From the NCBI GenBank assembly GCA_037951105.1, contig JBAMJV010011314.1:55831-119830 (forward strand): a DNA stretch of 64,000 nucleotides, given 5' to 3'. Position numbers and translations under genes: made by a program. Below, one piece after another: positions 10,431-22,975 of this stretch. The notes beneath the pieces were generated by a model. It did not search any database and was not told the DNA's origin. It worked only from the letters and a program-made list of their open reading frames with translations. Source of the DNA: Echinarachnius parma (taxonomy: Eukaryota; Echinodermata; Echinoidea; Clypeasteroida; Echinarachniidae). How positions within the stretch are numbered: the first letter of the stretch is position 1; every line of letters starts with the position of its first letter.

Positions 10431-11606
10431 TATCAGCGAACTGCATGGGCGTCGATACTTACGTAATACCCATTCATCAGGGGGGGGGATGGATGAATGG
10501 ATCATCCCCCCCTGATCAATGGGTATCAATGACAGATCGACGCCCGTGGCGAACTGCCATTGGAACTTATATTTGAATATTGATAACTCGTGTCTGGTTC
10601 GTTCTAATATATCGTTAACCAATTTCTCACTACAAGATCCAGTTGGGTCTGTCGGTAGGAGGCGAGGCTCTAAATCAAAGGGTCGTGGGTTCGAGCCCAT
10701 CATGATATTATTTTTTAGCAAATTTGTTTCAGTTTGAATCCACTGATCCATAAATGCATATAGCCTTAATTATCTAAGCTATAGCCAGCAAGTATCAGCG
10801 AACTGCCATTGGATTTATATTTGAATATTCGTGGCTACTTGCGTAATGTTTTTTTCAAGTGATAACTCGTGTCTGGTTCGTTCTAATATATCCATAACCA
10901 ATTTTTCACTACAAGATCCAGTTGGGTCAGTCGGTAGGAGATGAGGCTCTAAATCAAAGGGTCGTGGATTCGAGCCCATCATGATATTATTTTTGAAGCA
11001 AATTTGTTTCAGTTTGAATTTGCTGATCGATAAATGCATATAGCCTTATTTAGCTAAGCTAACCAGCAAGTATCAGCGAACTGGCATTGGAACTTATATT
11101 TGAATATTCGTGGCCACTTGCGTAATGTTTTTCTAGTGATAACTCGTGTCTGGTTCGTTCTAATATATCCATAACCAATTTCTCATTACAAGATCCAGTT
11201 GGGTCAGTCCATAGGAGGTGAGGCTCTAAATCAAAGGGTCGTGGGTTCGAGCCCATCATGATATTATTTTTGAGCAAATTTGTTTCAGTTTGAATCCACT
11301 GATCCATAAATGCATATAGCCTTAATTTGATAAGCTAACTAGCAAGTATCAGCGAACTGCCATTGGAAGTCATATGTGAATATTCGTGGCTACTTGCGTA
11401 ATGTTTTTTTCAAGTGATAACTCGTGTCTGGTTCGTTCTAATATATCCATAACCAATTTTTCACTACAAGATCCAGTTGGGTCAGTCGGTAGGAGATGAG
11501 GCTCTAAATCAAAGGGTCGTGGATTCGAGCCCATCATGATATTATTTTTGAAGCAAATTTGTTTCAGTTTGAATTTGCTGATCGATAAATGCATATAGCC
11601 TTATTT
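10340..11606 (+). repeat. 4,107-bp-offset duplication, second block
   Basis: Repeats 6,230-7,500 including MITE copy 3. It begins in a hybrid monomer and ends at 11,606, where 29 bp (AGCTAAGCAA through CAGCCAA) are missing between TTATTT and CTGCCATTGG. The error-rich block starts right after this. Confidence 0.8.
10444..10548. mobile_element. Palindromic MITE-like insertion, copy 3
   Basis: Matches copy 2 in the CATCAG arm variant and the 7-base C-run, with a G-run of 9. It lies 4,107-4,109 bp downstream of copy 2, inside the duplicated 6.2-7.5 kb block. Confidence 0.85.
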
Positions 11607-13900
11607 CTGCCATTGGAACTTATATTTGAATATTCATGGCCACTTGCGTAATGTTTTTCAAGTTGATAACTCGTGTCTGGTCGTTCTAATATATCCATAG
11701 ACCAATATCTTCACTACAAGTTCCAGTTGGGTCTCAGTCCGTAGAAGGTGATGGACTCTAAATTCAAAGGGTCGTGGTTCGAGCCCCTCATGATATTATT
11801 TTGACGCAAATGTTTTTTCAGTTTGAATACGCTGATACCATAAATGCATAGAGCCTTTAATTAGCTAAGCTAACCAGCATGTATCAGCGAATTCTGCCAT
11901 TGGAACTTTATATTTGAATATTGATAACCTCGTGTCTGGTTCGTTCTATATATCCATAACCAATTTCTCATTACAAGATCAGGTTGGGTCAGTCCATAGG
12001 AGGTGAGGCTCTAAATCAAAGGGTCGTGGGGTAGAGCCCCATCATGATATTATTTTTGAGCAAATTTGTTTCAGTTTGAAGTCCACTGAACCTATAAATG
12101 CAGTATAGGCCTTAATTTGATAAGCTAACTAGCAAGTATCAGCGAACCTGCCATTGGAAGTCATAGGTTGAAATATTCGTGGCTACTTTGCGTAATGTTT
12201 TTCTTCAAGTGATAACTCGTGTCCCTGGTTCGGTCTAATCTACTATCCATACCAATTTTTCACTACAAGATCCAGTTGGGTCAAGTCGGTAGGAGATGAG
12301 GCTCTATTCAATCAGGGTCGTGGATTCGAGCCATCATGATTTATTTTATTTTTTTGAGAGCAAATTTGTTTCAGTTTGAATTTGCTGATCGATAAATGCA
12401 TATAGCCTTATTTAGCTAAGCAAACCAGCAAGTATCAGCCACTGCCATTGGAACTTATATTGAATATTCATGGCCACTTGCGTAATGTGTCTGGTTCGTT
12501 CTAATATATCCATAACCAATTTCTCACTACAAGATCCAGTTTGGGTCAGTCCGTAGAAGGTGAGGCTCATATCAAAGGGTCGTGGTTCGAGCCCTCATGA
12601 TATTATTTTTGAGCAAATTTTTTTTCAGTTTGATTACGCTGATCCATAAATGCATATAGCCTTAATTAGCTAAGCTAACCAGCAAGTATCAGCGAACTGC
12701 CATGGAACTTATATTTGAATATTGATAACTCGTGTCTGGTTCGTTCTAATATATCGTTAACCAATTTCTCACTACAAGATCCAGTTGGGTCTGTCGGTAG
12801 GAGGCGAGGCTCTAAATCAAAGGGTCGTGGGTTCGAGCCCATCATGATATTTTTTTTAGCAAATTTGTTTCAGTTTGAATCCACTGATCCATAAATGCAT
12901 ATAGCCTTAATTTGATAAGCTAACCAGCAAGTATCAGCGAACTGCCATTGGAACTCATATGTGAATATTCGTGGCTACTTGCGTAATGTTTTTTTCAAGT
13001 GATAACTCGTGTCTGGTTCGTTCTAATATATCCATAACCAATTTCTCACTACAAGATCCAGTTGGGTCTGTCGGTAGGAGGCGAGGCTCTAAATCAAAGG
13101 GTCGTGGGTTCGAGCCCATCATGATATTATTTTTTGCAAATTTATTTCAGTTTGAATCCACTGATCCATAAATGCATATAGCCTTAATTTGATAAGCTAA
13201 CCAGCAAGTATCAGCGAACTGCCATTGGAACTCATATGTGAATATTCGTGGCTACTTGCGTAATGTTTTTTTCAAGTGATAACTCGTGTCTGGTTCGTTC
13301 TAATATATCCATAACCAATTTCTCACTACAAGATCCAGTTGGGGTCAGTCGGTAGGAGATGAGGCTCTAAATCAAAGGTCGTGGATTCGAGCCCATCATG
13401 ATATTATTTTTGAAGCAAATTTGTTTCAGTTTGAATTTGCTGATCGATTAATGCATATAGCCTTATTTAGCTAAGCTAACCAGCAATTATCAGCCAACTG
13501 CCATTGGAACTTATATTTGAATATTCATGGCCACTTGCGTAATGTGTCTGTTCGTTCTAATATATCCATAACCAATTTCTCACTACAAGATCCAGTTGGG
13601 TCAGTCCGGTAGAAGGTGAGCTCTAAATCAAAGGGTCGGTGGGTTCGAGCCCCTCATGATATTATTTTTGAGCAAATTCTTTTCAGTTTGAATACGCTGA
13701 TCCATAAATGCATATAGCCTTTAATTAGCTAAGCTAACCAGCAAGTATCAGCGAACTGCCATTGGAACTTATATTTGAATATTGATAACTCGTGTCTGGT
13801 TCGTTCTAATATATCGTTAACCAATTTCTCACTACAAGATCCAGTTGGGTCTGTCGGTAGGAGGCGAGGCTCTAAATCAAAGGGTCGTGGGGTTCGAGCC
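11607..13900 (+). other. Error-rich satellite block (probable unpolished sequence)
   Basis: Scattered one- to two-base insertions and deletions disrupt otherwise ordinary monomers. Examples are CAAGTTGATAAC, CTGGTCGTTC, GGGTCTCAGTCC, GATGGACTCTAAATTC, GGGGTAGAGCCCC, ATCAAAGGTCGT, GTCTGTTCG and CCGGTAGAAGG. Density is highest at 11.6-12.35 kb and falls toward 13.9 kb. The underlying order is B, a CCATAGG-type monomer, A, B, C, C', A, B, C. Indel-dominated changes confined to one block point to raw long-read sequence rather than evolution. Confidence 0.75.
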
Positions 13901-15603
13901 CATCATGATATTTTTTTTTAGCAAATTTGTTTCAGTTTGAATCCACTGATCCATAAATGCATATAGCCTTAATTTGATAAGCTAACCAGCAAGTATCAGC
14001 GAACTGCCATTGGAACTCATATGTGAATATTCGTGGCTACTTGCGTAATGTTTTTTTCAAGTGATAACTCGTGTCTGGTTCGTTCTAATATATCCATAAC
14101 CAATTTCTCACTACAAGATCCAGTTGGGTCTGTCGGTAGGAGGCGAGGCTCTAAATCAAAGGGTCGTGGGTTCGAGCCCATCATGATATTATTTTTTTGC
14201 AAATTTATTTCAGTTTGAATCCACTGATCCATAAATGCATATAGCCTTAATTTGATAAGCTAACCAGCAAGTATCAGCGAACTGCCATTGGAACTCATAT
14301 GTGAATATTCGTGGCTACTTGCGTAATGTTTTTTTCAAGTGATAACTCGTGTCTGGTTCGTTCTAATATATCCATAACCAATTTCTCACTACAAGATCCA
14401 GTTGGGTCAGTCGGTAGGAGATGAGGCTCTAAATCAAAGGGTCGTGGATTCGAGCCCATCATGATATTATTTTTGAAGCAAATTTGTTTCAGTTTGAATT
14501 TGCTGATCGATAAATGCATATAGCCTTATTTAGCTAAGCAAACCAGCAAGTATCAGCCAACTGCCATTGGAACTTATATTTGAATATTCATGGCCACTTG
14601 CGTAATGTGTCTGGTTCGTTCTAATATATCCATAACCAATTTCTCACTACAAGATCCAGTTGGGTCAGTCCGTAGAAGGTGAGGCTCTAAATCAAAGGGT
14701 CGTGGGTTCGAGCCCCTCATGATATTATTTTTGAGCAAATTCTTTTCAGTTTGAATACGCTGATCCATAAATGCATATAGCCTTAATTAGCTAAGCTAAC
14801 CAGCAAGTATCAGCGAACTGCCATTGGAACTTATATTTGAATATTGATAACTCGTGTCTGGTTCGTTCTAATATATCGTTAACCAATTTCTCACTACAAG
14901 ATCCAGTTGGGTCTGTCGGTAGGAGGCGAGGCTCTAAATCAAAGGGTCGTGGGTTCGAGCCCATCATGATATTTTTTTTTAGCAAATTTGTTTCAGTTTG
15001 AATCCACTGATCCATAAATGCATATAGCCTTAATTTGATAAGCTAACCAGCAAGTATCAGCGAACTGCCATTGGAACTCATATGTGAATATTCGTGGCTA
15101 CTTGCGTAATGTTTTTTTCAAGTGATAACTCGTGTCTGGTTCGTTCTAATATATCCATAACCAATTTCTCACTACAAGATCCAGTTGGGTCAGTCGGTAG
15201 GAGATGAGGCTCTAAATCAAAGGGTCGTGGATTCGAGCCCATCATGATATTATTTTTGAAGCAAATTTGTTTCAGTTTGAATTTGCTGATCGATAAATGC
15301 ATATAGCCTTATTTAGCTAAGCAAACCAGCAAGTATCAGCCAACTGCCATTGGAACTTATATTTGAATATTCATGGCCACTTGCGTAATGTGTCTGGTTC
15401 GTTCTAATATATCCATAACCAATTTCTCACTACAAGATCCAGTTGGGTCAGTCCGTAGAAGGTGAGGCTCTAAATCAAAGGGTCGTGGGTTCGAGCCCCT
15501 CATGATATTATTTTTGAGCAAATTCTTTTCAGTTTGAATACGCTGATCCATAAATGCATATAGCCTTAATTAGCTAAGCTAACCAGCAAGTATCAGCGAA
15601 CTG

Positions 15604-15713
15604 CATGGGCGTCGATACTTACGTAATACCCATTAATCAGGGGGGGGGGGGGGGGATGGATGAATGGATCATCCCCCTGATCAATGGGTATCAATGACAG
15701 ATCGACGCCCGTG
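15604..15713. mobile_element. Palindromic MITE-like insertion, copy 4
   Basis: This is the counterpart of copy 1 in the 12.02-kb duplication. It has the same AATCAG arm and 5-base C-run, but the G-run is 16 instead of 12. That homopolymer difference changes the A/B copy offset from 12,018 to 12,022. Confidence 0.85.
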
Positions 15714-18356
15714 GCGAACTGCCATTGGAACTTATATTTGAATATTGATAACTCGTGTCTGGTTCGTTCTAATATATCGTTAACCAATTTCTCACTACAA
15801 GATCCAGTTGGGTCTGTCGGTAGGAGGCGAGGCTCTAAATCAAAGGGTCGTGGGTTCGAGCCCATCATGATATTATTTTTTAGCAAATTTGTTTCAGTTT
15901 GAATTTGCTGATCCATAAATGCATATAGCCTTAATTATCTAAGCTATAGCCAGCAAGTATCAGCGAACTGCCATTGGATTTATATTTGAATATTCGTGGC
16001 TACTTGCGTAATGTTTTTTTCAAGTGATAACTCGTGTCTGGTTCGTTCTAATATATCCATAACCAATTTTTCACTACAAGATCCAGTTGGGTCAGTCGGT
16101 AGGAGATGAGGCTCTAAATCAAAGGGTCGTGGATTCGAGCCCATCATGATATTATTTTTGAAGCAAATTTGTTTCAGTTTGAATTTGCTGATCGATAAAT
16201 GCATATAGCCTTATTTAGCTAAGCAAACCAGCAATTATCAGCCAACTGCCATTGAAACTTATATTTGAATATTCATGGCCACTTGCGTAATGTTTTTTCA
16301 AGTGATAACTCGTGTCTGGTTCGTTCTAATATATCCATAACCAATTTCTCACTACAAGATCCAGTTGGGTCAGTCCGTAGAAGGTGAGGCTCTAAATCAA
16401 AGGGTCGTGGGTTCGAGCCCCTCATGATATTATTTTTGAGCAAATTTTTTTCAGTTTGAATACGCTGATCCATAAATGCATATAGCCTTAATTAGCTAAG
16501 CTAACCAGCAAGTATCAGCGAACTGCCATTGGAACTTATATTTGAATATTGATAACTCGTGTCTGGTTCGTTCTAATATATCGTTAACCAATTTCTCACT
16601 ACAAGATCCAGTTGGGTCAGTCGGTAGGAGATGAGGCTCTAAATCAAAGGGTCGTGGATTCGAGCCCATCATGATATTATTTTTGAAGCAAATTTGTTTC
16701 AGTTTGAATTTGCTGATCGATAAATGCATATAGCTTTATTTAGCTAAGCAAACCAGCAAGTATCAGCCAACTGCCATTGGAACTTATATTTGAATATTCA
16801 TGGCCACTTGCGTAATGTTTTTCAAGTGATAACTCGTGTCTGGTTCGTTCTAATATATCCATAACCAATTTCTCACTACAAGATCCAGTTGGGTCAGTCC
16901 GTAGAAGGTGAGGCTCTAAATCAAAGGGTCGTGGGTTCGAGCCCCTCATGATATTATTTTTGAGCAAATTTTTTTCAGTTTGAATACGCTGATCCATAAA
17001 TGCATATAGCCTTAATTAGCTAAGCTAACCAGCAAGTATCAGCGAACTGCCATTGGAACTTATATTTGAATATTGATAACTCGTGTCTGGTTCGTTCTAA
17101 TATATCGTTAACCAATTTCTCACTACAAGATCCAGTTGGGTCTGTCGGTAGGAGGCGAGGCTCTAAATCAAAGGGTCGTGGGTTCGAGCCCATCATGATA
17201 TTATTTTTTTGCAAATTTGTTTCAGTTTGAATCCACTGATCCATAAATGCATATAGCCTTAATTATCTAAGCTATAGCCAGCAAGTATCAGCGAACTGCC
17301 ATTGGATTTATATTTGAATATTCGTGGCCACTTGCGTAATGTTTTTCGAGTGATAACTCGTGTCTGGTTCGTTCTAATATATCCATAACCAATTTCTCAC
17401 TACAAGATCCAGTTAGGTCAGTCCGTAGGAGGTGAGGCTCTAAATCAAAGTGTCGTGGGTTCGAGCCCCTCATGATATTATTTTTGAGCAAATTTTTTTC
17501 AGTTTCAATCCGCTGATCCATAAATGCATATAGCCTTAATTAGCTAAGCTAACCAGCAAGTATCAGCGAACTGCCATTGGAACTTATATTTGAATATTGA
17601 TAACTCGTGTCTGGTTCGTTCTAATATATTGTTAACCAATTTCTCACTACAAGATCCAGTTGGGTCTGTCGGTAGGAGGCGAGGCTCTAAATCAAAGGGT
17701 CGTGGGTTCGAGCCCATCATGATATTATTTTTTAGCAAATTTGTTTCAGTTTGAATCCACTGATCCATAAATGCATATAGCCTTAATTTGATAAGCTAAC
17801 CAGCAAGTATCAGCGAACTGCCATTGGAACTCATATGTGAATATTCGTGGCTACTTGCGTAATGTTTTTTTCAAGTGATAACTCGTGTCTGGTTCGTTCT
17901 AATATATCCATAACCAATTTTTCACTACAAGATCCAGTTGGGTCAGTCGGTAGGAGATGAGGCTCTAAATCAAAGGGTCTTGGATTCGAGCCCATCATGA
18001 TATTATTTTTGAAGCAAATTTGTTTCAGTTTGAATTTGCTGATCGATAAATGCATATAGCCTTATTTAGCTAAGCAAACCAGCAAGTATCAGCCAACTGC
18101 CATTGGAACTTATATTTGAATATTCATGGCCACTTGCGTAATGTGTCTGGTTCGTTCTAATATATCCATAACCAATTTCTCACTACAAGATCCAGTTGGG
18201 TCAGTCCGTAGAAGGTGAGGCTCTAAATCAAAGGGTCGTGGGTTCGAGCCCCTCATGATATTATTTTTGAGCAAATTCTTTTCAGTTTGAATACGCTGAT
18301 CCATAAATGCATATAGCCTTAATTAGCTAAGCTAACCAGCAAGTATCAGCGAACTG

Positions 18357-18463
18357 CATGGGCGTCGATACTTACGTAATACCCATTCATCAGGGGGGGG
18401 GGGATGGATGAATGGATCATCCCCCCCTGATCAATGGGTATCAATGACAGATCGACGCCCGTG
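18357..18463. mobile_element. Palindromic MITE-like insertion, copy 5
   Basis: This is the counterpart of copy 2 at an offset of 12,022 bp. It has the same CATCAG arm, G-run of 11 and C-run of 7. Confidence 0.85.
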
Positions 18464-19803
18464 GCGAACTGCCATTGGAACTTATATTTGAATATTGATA
18501 ACTCGTGTCTGGTTCGTTCTAATATATCGTTAACCAATTTCTCACTACAAGATCCAGTTGGGTCTGTCGGTAGGAGGCGAGGCTCTAAATCAAAGGGTCG
18601 TGGGTTCGAGCCCATCATGATATTATTTTTTAGCAAATTTGTTTCAGTTTGAATCCACTGATCCATAAATGCATATAGCCTTAATTATCTAAGCTATAGC
18701 CAGCAAGTATCAGCGAACTGCCATTGGATTTATATTTGAATATTCGTGGCTACTTGCGTAATGTTTTTTTCAAGTGATAACTCGTGTCTGGTTCGTTCTA
18801 ATATATCCATAACCAATTTTTCACTACAAGATCCAGTTGGGTCAGTCGGTAGGAGATGAGGCTCTAAATCAAAGGGTCGTGGATTCGAGCCCATCATGAT
18901 ATTATTTTTGAAGCAAATTTGTTTCAGTTTGAATTTGCTGATCGATAAATGCATATAGCCTTATTTAGCTAAGCTAACCAGCAAGTATCAGCGAACTGGC
19001 ATTGGAACTTATATTTGAATATTCGTGGCCACTTGCGTAATGTTTTTCTAGTGATAACTCGTGTCTGGTTCGTTCTAATATATCCATAACCAATTTCTCA
19101 TTACAAGATCCAGTTGGGTCAGTCCATAGGAGGTGAGGCTCTAAATCAAAGGGTCGTGGGTTCGAGCCCATCATGATATTATTTTTGAGCAAATTTGTTT
19201 CAGTTTGAATCCACTGATCCATAAATGCATATAGCCTTAATTTGATAAGCTAACTAGCAAGTATCAGCGAACTGCCATTGGAACTCATATGTGAATATTC
19301 GTGGCTACTTGCGTAATGTTTTTTTCAAGTGATAACTCGTGTCTGGTTCGTTCTAATATATCCATAACCAATTTTTCACTACAAGATCCAGTTGGGTCAG
19401 TCGGTAGGAGATGAGGCTCTAAATCAAAGGGTCGTGGATTCGAGCCCATCATGATATTATTTTTGAAGCAAATTTGTTTCAGTTTGAATTTGCTGATCGA
19501 TAAATGCATATAGCCCTATTTAGCTAAGCAAACCAGCAAGTATCAGCCAACTGCCATTGGAACTTATATTTGAATATTCATGGCCACTTGCGTAATGTTT
19601 TTCAAGTGATAACTCGTGTCTGGTTCGTTCTAATATATCCATAACCAATTTCTCACTACAAGATCCAGTTGGGTCAGTCCGTAGAAGGTGAGCCTCTAAA
19701 TCAAAGGGTCGTGGGTTCGAGCCCCTCATGATATTATTTTTGAGCAATTTTTTTCAGTTTGAATCCGCTGATCCATAAATGCATATAGCCTTAATTAGCT
19801 AAG

Positions 19804-22800
19804 CTAACCAGCAAGTACCAGCGAACTGCCATTGGAACTTATATTTGAATATTCGTGGCTACTTGCGTTATGTTTTTCAAGTGATAACTCGTGTCTGGTT
19901 CGTTCTAATATATCCATAACCAATTTCTCAATACAAGATCCAGTTGGGTCAGTCCGTAGGAGGTGAGGCTCTAAATCCAAGGGTCGTGGGTTCGAGCCCC
20001 TCATGATATTATTTTTGAGCAAATTTTTTTCAGTTTGAATCCGCTGATCCATAAATGCATATAGCCTTAATTAGCTAAGCTAACCAGCAAGTATCAGCGA
20101 ACTGCCATTGGAACTTATATTTGAATATTGATAACTCGTGTCTGGTTCGTTCTAATATATCGTTAACCAATTTCTCACTACAAGATCCAGTTGGGTCAGT
20201 CGGTAGGAGGGAGATGAGGCTCTAAATCAAAGGGTCGTGGATTCGAGCCCATCATGATATTATTTTTGAAGCAAATTTGTTTCAGTTTGAATTTGCTGAT
20301 CGATAAATGCATATAGCCTTATTTAGCTAAGCAAACCAGCAAGTATCAGCCAACTGCCATTGGAACTTATATTTGAATATTCATGGCCACTTGCGTAATG
20401 TTTTTCAAGTGATAACTCGTGTCTGGTTCGTTCTAATATATCCATAACCAATTTCTCACTACAAGATCCAGTTGGGTCAGTTCGTAGAAGGTGAGGCTCT
20501 AAATCAAAGGGTCGTGGGTTCGAGCCCCTCATGATATTATTTTTGAGCAAATTTTTTTCAGTTTGAATACGCTGATCCATAAATGCATATAGCCTTAATT
20601 AGCTAAGCTAACCAGCAAGTATCAGCGAACTGCCATTGGAACTTATATTTGAATATTGATAACTCGTGTCTGGTTCGTTCTAATATATCGTTAACCAATT
20701 TCTCACTACAAGATCCAGTTGGGTCTGTCGGTAGGAGGCGAGGCTCTAAATCAAAGGGTCGTGGGTTCGAGCCCATCATGATATTATTTTTTAGCAAATT
20801 TGTTTCAGTTTGAATCCACTGATCCATAAATGCATATAGCCTTAATTTGATAAGCTAACCAGCAAGTATCAGCGAACTGCCATTGGAACTCATATGTGAA
20901 TATTCGTGGCTACTTGCGTAATGTTTTTTTCAAGTGATAACTCGTGTCTGGTTCGTTCTAATATATCCATAACCAATTTTTCACTACAAGATCCAGTTGG
21001 GTCAGTCGGTAGGAGATGAGGCTCTAAATCAAAGGGTCGTGGATTCGAGCCCATCATGATATTATTTTTGAAGCAAATTTGTTTCAGTTTGAATTTGCTG
21101 ATCGATAAATGCATATAGCCTTATTTAGCTAAGCAAACCAGCAAGTATCAGCCAACTGCCATTGGAACTTATATTGGAATATTCATGGCCACTTGCGTAA
21201 TGTGTCTGGTTCGTTCTAATATATCCATAACCAATTTCTCACTACAAGATCCAGTTGGGTCAGTCCGTAGAAGGTGAGCCTCTAAATCAAAGGGTCGTGG
21301 GTTCGAGCCCCTCATGATATTATTTTTGAGCAAATTTTTTCAGTTTGAATCCGCTGATCCATAAATGCATATAGCCTTAATTAGCTAAGCTAACCAGCAA
21401 GTACCAGCGAACTGCCATTGGAACTTATATTTGAATATTCGTGGCTACTTGCGTTATGTTTTTCAAGTGATAACTCGTGTCTGGTTCGTTCTAATATATC
21501 CATAACCAATTTCTCAATACAAGATCCAGTTGGGTCAGTCCGTAGGAGGTGAGGCTCTAAATCCAAGGGTCGTGGGTTCGAGCCCCTCATGATATTATTT
21601 TTGAGCAAATTTTTTTCAGTTTGAATCCGCTGATCCATAAATGCATATAGCCTTAATTAGCTAAGCTAACCAGCAAGTATCAGCGAACTGCCATTGGAAC
21701 TTATATTTGAATATTGATAACTCGTGTCTGGTTCGTTCTAATATATCGTTAACCAATTTCTCACTACAAGATCCAGTTGGGTCAGTCGGTAGGAGGGAGA
21801 TGAGGCTCTAAATCAAAGGGTCGTGGATTCGAGCCCATCATGATATTATTTTTGAAGCAAATTTGTTTCAGTTTGAATTTGCTGATCGATAAATGCATAT
21901 AGCCTTATTTAGCTAAGCAAACCAGCAAGTATCAGCCAACTGCCATTGGAACTTATATTTGAATATTCATGGCCACTTGCGTAATGTTTTTCAAGTGATA
22001 ACTCGTGTCTGGTTCGTTCTAATATATCCATAACCAATTTCTCACTACAAGATCCAGTTGGGTCAGTTCGTAGAAGGTGAGGCTCTAAATCAAAGGGTCG
22101 TGGGTTCGAGCCCCTCATGATATTATTTTTGAGCAAATTTTTTTCAGTTTGAATACGCTGATCCATAAATGCATATAGCCTTAATTAGCTAAGCTAACCA
22201 GCAAGTATCAGCGAACTGCCATTGGAACTTATATTTGAATATTGATAACTCGTGTCTGGTTCGTTCTAATATATCGTTAACCAATTTCTCACTACAAGAT
22301 CCAGTTGGGTCTGTCGGTAGGAGGCGAGGCTCTAAATCAAAGGGTCGTGGGTTCGAGCCCATCATGATATTATTTTTTAGCAAATTTGTTTCAGTTTGAA
22401 TCCACTGATCCATAAATGCATATAGCCTTAATTTGATAAGCTAACCAGCAAGTATCAGCGAACTGCCATTGGAACTCATATGTGAATATTCGTGGCTACT
22501 TGCGTAATGTTTTTTTCAAGTGATAACTCGTGTCTGGTTCGTTCTAATATATCCATAACCAATTTTTCACTACAAGATCCAGTTGGGTCAGTCGGTAGGA
22601 GATGAGGCTCTAAATCAAAGGGTCGTGGATTCGAGCCCATCATGATATTATTTTTGAAGCAAATTTGTTTCAGTTTGAATTTGCTGATCGATAAATGCAT
22701 ATAGCCTTATTTAGCTAAGCAAACCAGCAAGTATCAGCCAACTGCCATTGGAACTTATATTGGAATATTCATGGCCACTTGCGTAATGTGTCTGGTTCGT

Positions 22801-22975
22801 TCTAATATATCCATAACCAATTTCTCACTACAAGATCCAGTTGGGTCAGTCCGTAGGAAGTGAGGCTCTAAATCAAAGGGTCGTGGGTTCGAGCCCCTCA
22901 TGATATTATTTTTGAGCAAATTTTTTCAGTTTGAATCCGCTGATCCATAAATGCATATAGCCTTAATTAGCTAAG
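19804..22975 (+). repeat. 1,586-bp tandem duplication (six-monomer unit), copy B
   Basis: 19,804-21,389 and 21,390-22,975 are the copy B counterparts of the duplication at 7.8-10.3 kb, with the same offset and rare markers. The second unit is complete here, whereas copy A's is cut short at its breakpoint. Confidence 0.8.

Larger units (their letters stand above)
13049..22357 (+). repeat. 12.02-kb duplication, copy B
   Basis: Partner of 1,032-10,335. From about 14.0 kb onward it is almost base-for-base the same, including rare variants such as GGTAGGAGGGAGATGAG at about 20.2 and 21.8 kb (8.2 and 9.8 kb in copy A). It continues past copy A's breakpoint with the expected C monomer at 22,189-22,413. 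Confidence 0.85.

Noticed and set aside
11607..13900. Ancient, diverged satellite relic
   Set aside because: Changes are mostly single-base indels with few substitutions, and density falls off within the block, unlike an old diverged edge. Sequencing error fits better.
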